From assembly GCA_015232455.1 (NCBI GenBank), contig JADFZQ010000001.1:434001-498000 (forward strand): a stretch of 64,000 nt of DNA, given 5' to 3'. Position numbers and translations under genes: made by a program. This stretch comes from Desulfamplus sp. (GTDB lineage Bacteria > Desulfobacterota > Desulfobacteria > Desulfobacterales > Desulfobacteraceae). The notes beneath the pieces were generated by a model. The model did not search any database and was not told where the DNA came from. It was given only the letters and a program-made list of their open reading frames with translations. Position 1 is the first letter of the stretch. Every line of letters starts with the position of its first letter. Of the stretch, positions 54,059 through 61,192 are shown piece after piece.

Positions 54059-54427
54059 GTGCCGTATAAATCGATTAATTTTGCAAATAAGCTTGGCTTG
54101 TTTAAAGAGCAGTGGTCGCCTAAAGTTGTGGCGGAGATGAATGACTATCAGTTCAAGCTGGTGAAACTGGAAGGTGACTTCGTTTGGCATGAGCATCAAG
54201 ACACTGATGAGACTTTCATTGTTTTGAAAGGATCCCTTCGTATTGATTTCAGAGATGGTTACGTGAGTCTTTCTGAGGGCGAAATGTATGTTGTGCCAAA
54301 GGGTATTGAACACAAACCTTACGCTGAAAAAGAAGTTGAGTTAATGCTGATTGAGCCTAAGGGTGTCTTGAATACAGGAGACAGCGAAGAAAGTGAGCGT
54401 ACTGCCACAAATGATGTCTGGATATGA
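54059..54427 (+). CDS. Cupin-fold protein
   Basis: 122 residues from the GTG at 54059, chosen because GAGGAG (54046-54051) is correctly spaced; an ATG at 54044 lies under the ribosome site. The cupin metal motif is FVWHEHQDTDETFIVLKGSL, giving the two His, and a later MYVVPKGIEHKP with the last His. Proteins like this are small sugar-isomerase-like or sensor cupins; no substrate can be given. One cassette, flanked by attC 4 and 5. Confidence 0.82.
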   Translation: MPYKSINFANKLGLFKEQWSPKVVAEMNDYQFKLVKLEGDFVWHEHQDTDETFIVLKGSLRIDFRDGYVSLSEGEMYVVPKGIEHKPYAEKEVELMLIEPKGVLNTGDSEESERTATNDVWI

Positions 54428-54432
54428 CAATC

Positions 54433-54480
54433 AGATAACGCCGCATTGCAGCGGACGAACCGCTGAATGCGGCGTTATGG
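54433..54480 (+). other. attC recombination site 5 (short)
   Basis: A compact 48-base site: AGATAAC, then CGCCGCATT-CAGCGG and CCGCTG-AATGCGGCG, which pair almost fully, ending GTTATGG (54474-54480). Confidence 0.75.
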
Positions 54481-54504
54481 GTTCGAGAGTACAAAGGAAA
54501 AAAT

Positions 54505-55092
54505 ATGAGTTCAAGTCATTATCTGCCAGACAATCTTATTTCGCATGCAAAGGCGATGATGTTTGTTGATGGAGAAAACTTGGCTATTCGTTTCAAAGAA
54601 TTATTGAGGCAAAACGAAGTTGAGCCCCATATCTCATACCTTGCTGATACATTCGTATGGTCAAGCTATGCGAATATTCCCCACCATCGACGTTGTGAAG
54701 TAGTTCGAAAGTACTATTATACCGCTGTGCAAGGTGATTTGAATAAAGTCGATGACGTCATTAATAAACTTAAAGAGGTGGGGATTGAAACTCCAAGAGT
54801 TTTTAAAAAACAAGCTCGAAAAAAGTCCAAACAGGTTGATATCACTTTAGCTACAGATATGCTTACACACGCTTACCGAAGAAACTACGACATCGCGATA
54901 TTGGTAGCAGGTGATTCCGATTATGTGCCATTAGCAAGAGCTGTCAAGGAAGAAGGTAGAAGATTAATATTGTGGTTTTTTGAAGAAAGCAAGGGGCTTA
55001 GTAAAGAGCTAAAACAGGAATCTGATTATTTTTTTGATTTATCCTGGTTTTTCCTTAAGCCTCAAGATGAAATTCGAAAATATTACCCATAA
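54505..55092 (+). CDS. NYN-domain (LabA/PIN-like) nuclease
   Basis: 195 residues. The NYN core is complete: MMFVDGENLAIRF (Asp22), KQVDITLATDML (Asp112, Asp118) and ILVAGDSDYVPLARAVKEEG (Asp137, Asp139). NYN proteins are Mg-dependent nucleases related to PIN domains, usually acting on RNA. No other domain is attached. A single-gene cassette between attC 5 and 6; AAGGAAAA precedes the ATG. Confidence 0.88.
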   Translation: MSSSHYLPDNLISHAKAMMFVDGENLAIRFKELLRQNEVEPHISYLADTFVWSSYANIPHHRRCEVVRKYYYTAVQGDLNKVDDVINKLKEVGIETPRVFKKQARKKSKQVDITLATDMLTHAYRRNYDIAILVAGDSDYVPLARAVKEEGRRLILWFFEESKGLSKELKQESDYFFDLSWFFLKPQDEIRKYYP

Positions 55093-55143
55093 TCATCGCT
55101 TTCAGGCGACGGCTAAACGCCGCACCTGAGGCGCACGTTAGGT
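55086..55143 (+). other. attC recombination site 6
   Basis: It begins within the NYN stop (CCATAAT, a degenerate R box), has GCTTTCAGGCGACGGC against GCCGCACCTGAGGCGC, and ends GTTAGGT (55137-55143). Confidence 0.75.
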
Positions 55144-55146
55144 AGA

Positions 55147-55155
55147 CCCTTCGGG
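55147..55155 (+). promoter_or_regulatory. TTC-loop leader hairpin of the cassette
   Basis: CCCTTCGGG, four bases after the attC end, followed by ACGAGGAAAAAT and the ATG. It is one of three similar leaders (also 56157-56167 and 58127-58135). Confidence 0.5.
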
Positions 55156-55167
55156 ACGAGGAAAAAT

Positions 55168-56118
55168 ATGGATACTTTAAAAGAAATTGATAGCTTAATT
55201 GATAGTTTGTCCGTAGAAGTGCAAAATAAAATTAAACTAGGGGTTTCTCAACATATTTCAAGAGCTGAGTATCATTTCCGACAAGCAAAAACGAAGAATG
55301 ATGATCAATATTATACAGATGCAATTTATCGAACAAATCAAGCCTATGAAGGTATTTTACGTGAAGCTTATGAGCTATTAGCTAAAAAAACATCTGAAAA
55401 GATGAAAACTTTCGAAATTGAAGATTACTTTGAAAAAGAGAATGTTTTTAATTATCGAGTAAAAAAGGCATTTACAAATTACAGGCAGGAATGGAGAAAT
55501 ACCGCCACGCATAATCACAATTTGTTTTTTAAAAAGGATGAAGCTTTTCTTGCAATAGTTAATGTATCTGCATTCATTTATATATTATTAAATCAGATTG
55601 TTGAAAAAGTAGCATACTCTGCGACAAAAGAAAACATAAAGAACAAAAATCTTTCTGTTACAATACCAAAAGATATAAAGCAGAATACAATTGAAAGTAT
55701 TAAATTTGCATTTCTTAATTACCATAAATATGTAATTACTTCAAAAATTGAGAATATGAACGAAGCTCAATTATTAGGCAATCTTACGGCTTATTTTGAA
55801 GAGATATTAATCGGATTTAAGATATTTGCAGAATATGAGATAGGAGATACAAAATATCATTGTGATTTGCTGGTAAGTCGCGATGATGAAAAACCCGTAA
55901 TTATTGAAATTAAAGTAAGGTTTGATAGGAATAATTATGAGAATGCAATTCGTCAGGTACTATCATACTTAAATCAAACAAAAATGGATGTTGCATTTAT
56001 TTATTTTGCGTCTGAAAATAAAACCATTGAATATGTTTATGAAGAAAAGATTTTGAATGATAAAAAAATATATGTTTTTATGCCAGAAAAAAAGTACCTA
56101 ACAACTAATTCAACCTGA
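55168..56118 (+). CDS. Putative nuclease: HEPN-like N-terminus fused to a PD-(D/E)XK-like C-terminus
   Basis: 316 residues. The N-terminal 150 are helical, and include EWRNTATHNHNLFF, where Arg110-x4-His115 matches the HEPN ribonuclease pattern Rx4-6H. The C-terminal part, YHCDLLVSRDDEKPVIIEIK (about 230-249), gives Asp233, Glu247 and Lys249 in the spacing of PD-(D/E)XK nucleases, followed by a QVLSYLNQ helix. Neither the whole protein nor the fusion was recognised as a named family. If both sites work it could attack RNA and DNA. One cassette; GAGGAAAAA precedes the ATG. Confidence 0.6.
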   Translation: MDTLKEIDSLIDSLSVEVQNKIKLGVSQHISRAEYHFRQAKTKNDDQYYTDAIYRTNQAYEGILREAYELLAKKTSEKMKTFEIEDYFEKENVFNYRVKKAFTNYRQEWRNTATHNHNLFFKKDEAFLAIVNVSAFIYILLNQIVEKVAYSATKENIKNKNLSVTIPKDIKQNTIESIKFAFLNYHKYVITSKIENMNEAQLLGNLTAYFEEILIGFKIFAEYEIGDTKYHCDLLVSRDDEKPVIIEIKVRFDRNNYENAIRQVLSYLNQTKMDVAFIYFASENKTIEYVYEEKILNDKKIYVFMPEKKYLTTNST

Positions 56119-56153
56119 CAATGTACGCAATGCAGGTTAACTAAATGTTAGAT
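56096..56153 (+). other. attC recombination site 7
   Basis: Consensus ends: ACCTAAC (56096-56102) and GTTAGAT (56147-56153). The inner boxes TTCAACCTGAC and GCAGGTTAACTAA are complementary. It overlaps the stop of the preceding gene. Confidence 0.85.
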
Positions 56154-56156
56154 TCA

Positions 56157-56167
56157 CGCCTTCGGCG
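56157..56167 (+). promoter_or_regulatory. TTC-loop leader hairpin of the cassette
   Basis: CGCCTTCGGCG, four bases after the attC end, then GGGAAAAATT. Same design as 55147-55155 and 58127-58135. Confidence 0.5.
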
Positions 56168-56215
56168 GGGAAAAATTATAATTAATATCTACCAATGAAA
56201 CAAAGGAACATGAAT

Positions 56216-56791
56216 ATGGTAAATGTTGGAATATTTCTATTTAATGAAGTCGAAGTACTTGATTTTGCTGGACCTTTTGAAGTTTTTTCTGTGACATCAG
56301 AATTAAGTGAATATTCACTACTGAAGGTATTTACCATTTCTCGCGATGGGAAAATGGTTACTGCCGTTAATGGACTAAAAGTACTACCTGATTATTCTTT
56401 CGATTTGCATCCACAAATTGATATTCTTGTTATTCCTGGCGGTGTAGGATCAAAAAAAGAAATTGAAGATAAAGAAACTCTTGAATGGGTAAAAAAGAAT
56501 TATCTTACATCGCAGATAACATTTTCTGTTTGTTCTGGTGCCAGAATATTAGGTAAATTGGGTTTGCTTGATGGATTAAAAAGTATTACACATCATGAAG
56601 TTATTTCTCATTTAAAAGAAATTGCACCATTAACAATTATTGATGTTGATTCTCGGTACATTGATAATGGAAAAATAATGACTTCTGCTGGAATTTCAGC
56701 TGGTATTGATCTGTCATTACATATTGTTAGGAAATTATTTGGAACGGAAATAGAAAGAAAAACAATTGAATATATGGAATATAAAATATAA
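56216..56791 (+). CDS. DJ-1/PfpI family protein (isonitrile-hydratase-like)
   Basis: 191 residues from the ATG at 56216, chosen because AAGGAA (56203-56208) is eight bases away; upstream ATGs at 56195 and 56210 are less well placed. Motifs: VEVLDFAGPFEVF (about 12-24), ILVIPGGVGS (about 70-79), the nucleophile elbow TFSVCSGARILG (Cys about 104), and HHEVISHL and SAGISAGIDLSLHI. The set resembles the GATase1-like part of AraC regulators and of isonitrile hydratase. No DNA-binding domain. A single cassette between attC 7 and 8. Confidence 0.87.
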   Translation: MVNVGIFLFNEVEVLDFAGPFEVFSVTSELSEYSLLKVFTISRDGKMVTAVNGLKVLPDYSFDLHPQIDILVIPGGVGSKKEIEDKETLEWVKKNYLTSQITFSVCSGARILGKLGLLDGLKSITHHEVISHLKEIAPLTIIDVDSRYIDNGKIMTSAGISAGIDLSLHIVRKLFGTEIERKTIEYMEYKI

Positions 56792-56802
56792 GAAATGAAG
56801 AA

Positions 56803-56928
56803 ATCTAACAATCGCTTCAACCGGACGCACCCTTTGTCACGGTTTGTGTGCGTCGATTCGCTCCTTGACGCACAAACCGCACCAATCCGCTTCGCGGAAC
56901 GGGCTTGCCGGTTAAGCGTATGTTAACT
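56803..56928 (+). other. attC recombination site 8 (long)
   Basis: ATCTAAC (56803-56809) to GTTAACT (56922-56928), 126 bases. The outer boxes CGCTTCAACCGG and CCGGTTAAGCG pair. The centre contains long G+C-rich complements (TGCGTC/GACGCA and others), as in long attC sites. Confidence 0.85.
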
Positions 56929-56941
56929 GTCTGAAGAAAAA

Positions 56942-58069
56942 ATGAATTTCATAGATACATTCGAAAAACATCGCACTGAACCGCATATATCCTTAGATGT
57001 ATATTCAAAAGTATTGAGGCTACAGCTTGGAAATGATCTGAAAACCGTAAAAAAAATTTATCTTGATACCAACTATTGGCTTGAATTGAGAAATGCTGCA
57101 TTAGGTCATGCTAAAAATGTCATCTTTTCTGATTTGCTGAAGTCGTTAATAAATAAAGTTGAATGTGGCAATATTATATGTCCCATCAGTGACGAAAATT
57201 ATTATGAAATTTTAAAACAAACTGACCCAGACACATTGCAAGTATCAGCAAAGCTTATTGATGAACTTTCCAAAGGAGTAGCCTTGTTAGGCCCAGAGGA
57301 AAGAGTCCAATTCGAGATTCTTTACTTTATTCAAAGTGCAATTTATGGGGAACAATCTGTTTATAGCCCAGATGAATTCATATGGACAAAAGTCGTATTT
57401 ACATATGGCACACAACATCCTCACAATTCAGTTTTTTCTCCAGAAGAACAGTTGGTTATTCAAAAAGCATTTCTTGACCAAATGTGGACTATGTCTTTTT
57501 GCGATATGGTTAATACAATGGGCATAGATCAAATACGCAAAATGCCAAGATTTAAAGATATTACACCCCAATTAAATAAAGATAAAGTAACACATGCTCA
57601 TGAAAACAATTCTTTCAAACAACTATTTTTATCAGAAATTGCAGGAGTTCTTGACTGTTATAAGCCTCTTTTTGAAGATGCTATGATATATTTATTTGAA
57701 AAGGAATATGGGCACAAACCCACCGATGAAGAGATAAAAAAAACTGATAGCGGAAAAAGTATAGCTAATGTAATTTATAACCTATTTAAAATGAATAAAT
57801 TGGGGAAATACTTCCCTTCTGTAGTTATTGGTGCGGGTTTATATGCCTCAGTTAGGCAGGATATTCAAAGAAAATTTAAGTTCAATGATATGTCGGACTT
57901 TCGGCATGCACAGGCTGCTTTGCCGTATTTTGACTATTTCTTTACGGAAAATAGCCTGCGAGATTTGATCAAAAGAAATAATTTGAGATTTGATAAACAA
58001 TATAGCTGTATTGTCGAGTCTAATCCTTGTGAAGCCGTCACCCTCTTAAAGCAGATTGGCAACAGTTAA
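56942..58069 (+). CDS. Large PIN-like nuclease of unknown family
   Basis: 375 residues. Near the start, KKIYLDTNYWLELRNAALG (Asp42) is a PIN motif I, and near the end MSDFRHAQAALPYFDYFFTE (about 316-335) fits motifs III and IV of PIN proteins, with the acidic residues Asp and Glu retained. The 250 residues between are a helical insert not found in small VapC toxins. There is no antitoxin gene next to it. Probably an RNA-cutting enzyme. One cassette between attC 8 and 9, starting 14 bases after the recombination point. Confidence 0.65.
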   Translation: MNFIDTFEKHRTEPHISLDVYSKVLRLQLGNDLKTVKKIYLDTNYWLELRNAALGHAKNVIFSDLLKSLINKVECGNIICPISDENYYEILKQTDPDTLQVSAKLIDELSKGVALLGPEERVQFEILYFIQSAIYGEQSVYSPDEFIWTKVVFTYGTQHPHNSVFSPEEQLVIQKAFLDQMWTMSFCDMVNTMGIDQIRKMPRFKDITPQLNKDKVTHAHENNSFKQLFLSEIAGVLDCYKPLFEDAMIYLFEKEYGHKPTDEEIKKTDSGKSIANVIYNLFKMNKLGKYFPSVVIGAGLYASVRQDIQRKFKFNDMSDFRHAQAALPYFDYFFTENSLRDLIKRNNLRFDKQYSCIVESNPCEAVTLLKQIGNS

Positions 58070-58123
58070 CCCATTTTTCCACAAGACGCCAAACAACCGG
58101 CACCTGTGAAAAACCCGTTAGCT
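58064..58123 (+). other. attC recombination site 9
   Basis: AGTTAAC (58064-58070), TTTTTCCACAAGACGCC against GGCACCTGTGAAAAA, and GTTAGCT (58117-58123). Confidence 0.8.
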
Positions 58124-58126
58124 TGA

Positions 58127-58135
58127 CGCTTCGTG
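58127..58135 (+). promoter_or_regulatory. TTC-loop leader hairpin of the cassette
   Basis: CGCTTCGTG, three bases after the attC end (one wobble pair), then CGGAGAAATTA and the ATG. Third example of the shared leader. Confidence 0.45.
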
Positions 58136-58146
58136 CGGAGAAATTA

Positions 58147-58986
58147 ATGGAAGAGGTTATCAATAAAATATTCAAACAGAATAAAATAAATGAGCCGTGG
58201 CATGAATTAATAACAAATGGATTAGCAAATAAGATATATGCAACAAAAAACTATATTTTACGAATTCCAATTGATCATGAAGAAGCAATTAATGATGCAC
58301 GTACTGAATCAGTTGCGGCACCAATAGCTCATAGCCATGGAATAAAATCTCCAGAGCTAATTTTATATGATAATTCATGCAACCTCATTAATAAAAGTTA
58401 TTCAATATGGGAACGAATACAAGGTGTTTCTCTAGATCAAATAGATGATAAGTTATCATTAGAAAATGTTTGGATAGAGCTTGGAATAGAATTAGGGAAA
58501 CTGCATATATCTGTTGAAGAAACTTATGATCCGAATGAGTGGCTTGATTCTCCCGATCGAGAATATTCAAAAGAACAAATGATTGAAATGACAAAGAAAA
58601 ATTATTATGAAAAATCAGATGGAATAATAAAGATTATAAATCTTTTATTCAATTCTGGAGTTTTTGATTACAAAAGAAGGTTTGTTCATGGTGATACACA
58701 CGATGGAAATATAATGTGTAGTGGTTCTTATAATTATTTAGCACTTATCGATTGGGGTGATGCAGGATGGGCAGATCCTGCCATAGATTTTTATATGATT
58801 CCAGTCGAAATACTACACTTTGTTTTAAAAGGATATAAAGACATTGCCAATAGTATTATTGACAACAATTTTTATAATAGAATAATTCTAGATAAAATTT
58901 GGATATACATGGAAGAAAATAAAAACCATGAGGAAATAATACATATGTTTAATGAATTGGAAAATACAATAGGAAAAGAAAGCTAA
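58147..58986 (+). CDS. Aminoglycoside-phosphotransferase-fold (APH-like) kinase
   Basis: 280 residues from the ATG at 58147, with GGAG in front; an in-frame TTG at 58123 lies inside the attC end and is rejected. The kinase core is FVHGDTHDGNIMCSG (about 180-194, catalytic Asp and Asn) and LIDWGDAGWADPAIDF (about 200-215, metal-binding Asp). IWERIQGVSLDQ is the hinge. The family phosphorylates aminoglycosides, choline, fructosamine and other small molecules; no drug specificity can be claimed. It is the last clear cassette; AGCTAAC (58981-58987) over its stop matches the GTTAGCT of attC 9. Confidence 0.8.
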   Translation: MEEVINKIFKQNKINEPWHELITNGLANKIYATKNYILRIPIDHEEAINDARTESVAAPIAHSHGIKSPELILYDNSCNLINKSYSIWERIQGVSLDQIDDKLSLENVWIELGIELGKLHISVEETYDPNEWLDSPDREYSKEQMIEMTKKNYYEKSDGIIKIINLLFNSGVFDYKRRFVHGDTHDGNIMCSGSYNYLALIDWGDAGWADPAIDFYMIPVEILHFVLKGYKDIANSIIDNNFYNRIILDKIWIYMEENKNHEEIIHMFNELENTIGKES

Positions 58987-58998
58987 CAAGGAAATGTA

Positions 58999-59745
58999 AT
59001 GTCAAATTATACCCATCTATATCAAAGCTATAAGATTTCAATGGTTCGTATTACAGTGAAAACAGAAGCTGGAGATTTATCCAATGGGGCTGCATTTCAT
59101 ATTGGAGATGGCTGGCTTGCTACTGCCGCACATGTTGTAAAGAATTTTGAAATTAAAGAAATAATTTCTGAGTATTGCAATGAAAAACTAAATATTGAAA
59201 AAATTATTTTCCATAGTGATGAACGAGTTGATCTTGCAATTATTAAAACAAATTTCGATTTGACTCATTACTTAACAAAAACAACAATAAACGGCTCTCC
59301 GAAAGTTTTTTTAAAAACCGATCAAATTGAAATAGGTGGTCATCTGGATGACTGGATAGGCGATGAACTGGTTTTATCAAAAGTTTTACTTATGGGTTAT
59401 CCACCAGTACCATTTTCTGATAACACAGTCCTCTTAGCCGCGGAAGGCGAAGTTAACGCTGTAATTGACAAATATAATGGGACTCATCCGCATTTCATAA
59501 TTTCTTGCATGGGGCGTGGAGGATATAGCGGTGGACCAGTATTGAGTGAACACGGTTTTTTACTCGGTGTTATGACAGAGTCATTAGTGATAAATAATCA
59601 ATCGGTAGAATTAGGCTATTTATCAGCAATATCTATAGAGCCATTACTGACACTTCTCCACGAAAATGGCATTTATCCGGGCAAGAATAGAGAAACTATT
59701 GAGGTGCTATTTGACGGTGCCGATCATTGGGAGTCAAAGACATAA
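58999..59745 (+). CDS. Second trypsin-fold serine protease, stand-alone
   Basis: 248 residues. Triad: His45 in LATAAHVVKNF, Asp78 in RVDLAIIKTNFD and Ser177 in GRGGYSGGPVLSEHG. Like the protease at 53137-53943 it has no signal peptide, PDZ or membrane segment, but the two share little beyond the fold. It begins 12 bases after the APH-like gene with AAGGAAATGTA in front, so the two may form one cassette or operon. No right-hand attC was found behind it, so it marks the right edge of the array. Confidence 0.78.
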   Translation: MSNYTHLYQSYKISMVRITVKTEAGDLSNGAAFHIGDGWLATAAHVVKNFEIKEIISEYCNEKLNIEKIIFHSDERVDLAIIKTNFDLTHYLTKTTINGSPKVFLKTDQIEIGGHLDDWIGDELVLSKVLLMGYPPVPFSDNTVLLAAEGEVNAVIDKYNGTHPHFIISCMGRGGYSGGPVLSEHGFLLGVMTESLVINNQSVELGYLSAISIEPLLTLLHENGIYPGKNRETIEVLFDGADHWESKT

Positions 59746-59944
59746 CTTGTTGTTAAGATGCTTAAATATGAGATATTTATTATAGGAAGGAAAATTGTGT
59801 TGTTGCATCTAAAACGATAATACAACACACTATGTTAAGGGAATTAATATTACATTAGACGATCACAAGCCAATTCTTAAGTGTAGATAAAATAGGCTTG
59901 ATTGAATTTAAAAATTATTAACTGAAAATTAAACTGGAGTATTT
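59746..59944. other. Right shoulder of the cassette array
   Basis: No gene. One hairpin-forming pair, GTGTTGT and ACAACAC (about 59797-59830), could end transcription of the array. No integrase and no clear attC. Confidence 0.4.
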
Positions 59945-60589
59945 ATGGGTTTGTTGTCATCAAGCGTATCTATTGCAAGATACAGGGTGGATGGAAAAAT
60001 TGAAGAGAATGTTATGGAGACCATACACGCTGGACTTAAACAGAACGCTATCACCACAATTGAAGATGAATATGCTGAAGTTACAATGGGTTGGACACCA
60101 TTTGAAAGTAACTTTAATCCTGATTTTGAGAAATTTACATTCACTTTTGGAGATTTTTTTCTCTTCTCTTTCAGGATAGATAAAAAAAGCGTTCCTTCAA
60201 AGATAATTCAAAAACATGTTTCAATTGAAATTGAAAAAAAACTTAAAGAAGAGGGGCGTCAGTTTATCTCAAAAAACGAAAAAAAAGAGATAAGAGAGAG
60301 TGTTACAGACAGACTTATGAGTCAAATGCCCTCTACACCTAATATATATGATGTTCTTTGGAATCATGAAGCTCAAAGAGTGCTTTTCTTTTCAACGCAA
60401 AAAGCAGCAAATGAAGAGCTTGAAACCTTATTTTCAAAATCATTTAAGTTAAGGTTAATAAGGCTCTTTCCATTCACAATAATTGAGAGTTCAGATAGTT
60501 TTTCTGACGAGGAGCGAGATATGGTTCTTAATTTAGCTCCTGCTAATGTAAATAGAGGTAAGGTAGTAGCGGGTGATTCTAATGAATGA
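59945..60589 (+). CDS. RdgC-like recombination-associated protein
   Basis: 214 residues. It starts GLLSSSVSIARYRVDGKI and has GWTPFESNFNPDF (about 49-61) and FFLFSFRIDKKSVPSKII (about 71-88), then a long Lys/Glu-rich helix and RVLFFSTQKAANEELETLF, all as in the RdgC superfamily (ring-shaped DNA-binding proteins that limit RecA). It is shorter than E. coli RdgC (about 300), lacking the C-terminal third. That third may be supplied by the next gene, whose ATG overlaps this stop. Confidence 0.75.
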   Translation: MGLLSSSVSIARYRVDGKIEENVMETIHAGLKQNAITTIEDEYAEVTMGWTPFESNFNPDFEKFTFTFGDFFLFSFRIDKKSVPSKIIQKHVSIEIEKKLKEEGRQFISKNEKKEIRESVTDRLMSQMPSTPNIYDVLWNHEAQRVLFFSTQKAANEELETLFSKSFKLRLIRLFPFTIIESSDSFSDEERDMVLNLAPANVNRGKVVAGDSNE

Positions 60590-61136
60590 TATATCAGTAA
60601 GTTATAATAAATATAAGTTTCTTGGTAATGAATTTCTAACTTGGCTTTGGTATCTAATTGAAAACGACATTAATATAAAAACGATAGCAGAATCTGAATT
60701 AAAAAAAGCAGGAATTGAATGCGAATCAATTGTATTTGAAATAGGGAACTGCATTGCACTTGAAAATTCACTTGGAGATGACTCTGTTGAAAAAATTTCA
60801 ATTAAAGGCGATGATCCAGGTCTTGAAGAGGGAAAGACAGCCCTTAAAAAAGGGGCAGTAGTAACAGATATGAACCTGATTTTACGTGTTGATGAAGATG
60901 AGTGGAAATTCAATATAAAAGGCGAGAGCATGGAGATAACTTCTCTTAAAATACCTGTTTCAGGAAAAGTAGAAGGAGAGGACGATATAGAGGGGGCTGT
61001 TCTTGAAAAGGTCTTTCTCTATAACAAAGTCTTTGAAGTTGTTGATACCTTATTTCATTTTTTCATTAAAAAAAGAGTATCTAAAGAGTGGAAAACTGTT
61101 GATATTAATGGAATAAAAGAATGGGTAGAGCTGTAA
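60582..61136 (+). CDS. Conserved hypothetical partner of the RdgC-like gene
   Basis: 184 residues from the ATG at 60582, which overlaps the previous stop (ATGAATGA); a GTG at 60573 is an alternative. It begins NDISVSYNKYKFLGNEFLTW and has FNIKGESMEITSLKIPVSGK (about 109-128) and a C-terminal VDTLFHFFIKKRVSKEW. From memory, RdgC-like genes in related bacteria have a similar partner, and the two might together equal a full-length RdgC. No catalytic motif. Confidence 0.55.
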   Translation: MNDISVSYNKYKFLGNEFLTWLWYLIENDINIKTIAESELKKAGIECESIVFEIGNCIALENSLGDDSVEKISIKGDDPGLEEGKTALKKGAVVTDMNLILRVDEDEWKFNIKGESMEITSLKIPVSGKVEGEDDIEGAVLEKVFLYNKVFEVVDTLFHFFIKKRVSKEWKTVDINGIKEWVEL

Positions 61137-61192
61137 ATAGAATAGCCAAAAACAATTTTTGACTTTGGCATTAATGGAGAAAAATTTTATCC

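Noticed and set aside
58147-58986. Reading the APH-like gene as an antibiotic-resistance gene
   Set aside because: The fold is shared by many small-molecule kinases. Nothing in the sequence points to aminoglycosides.
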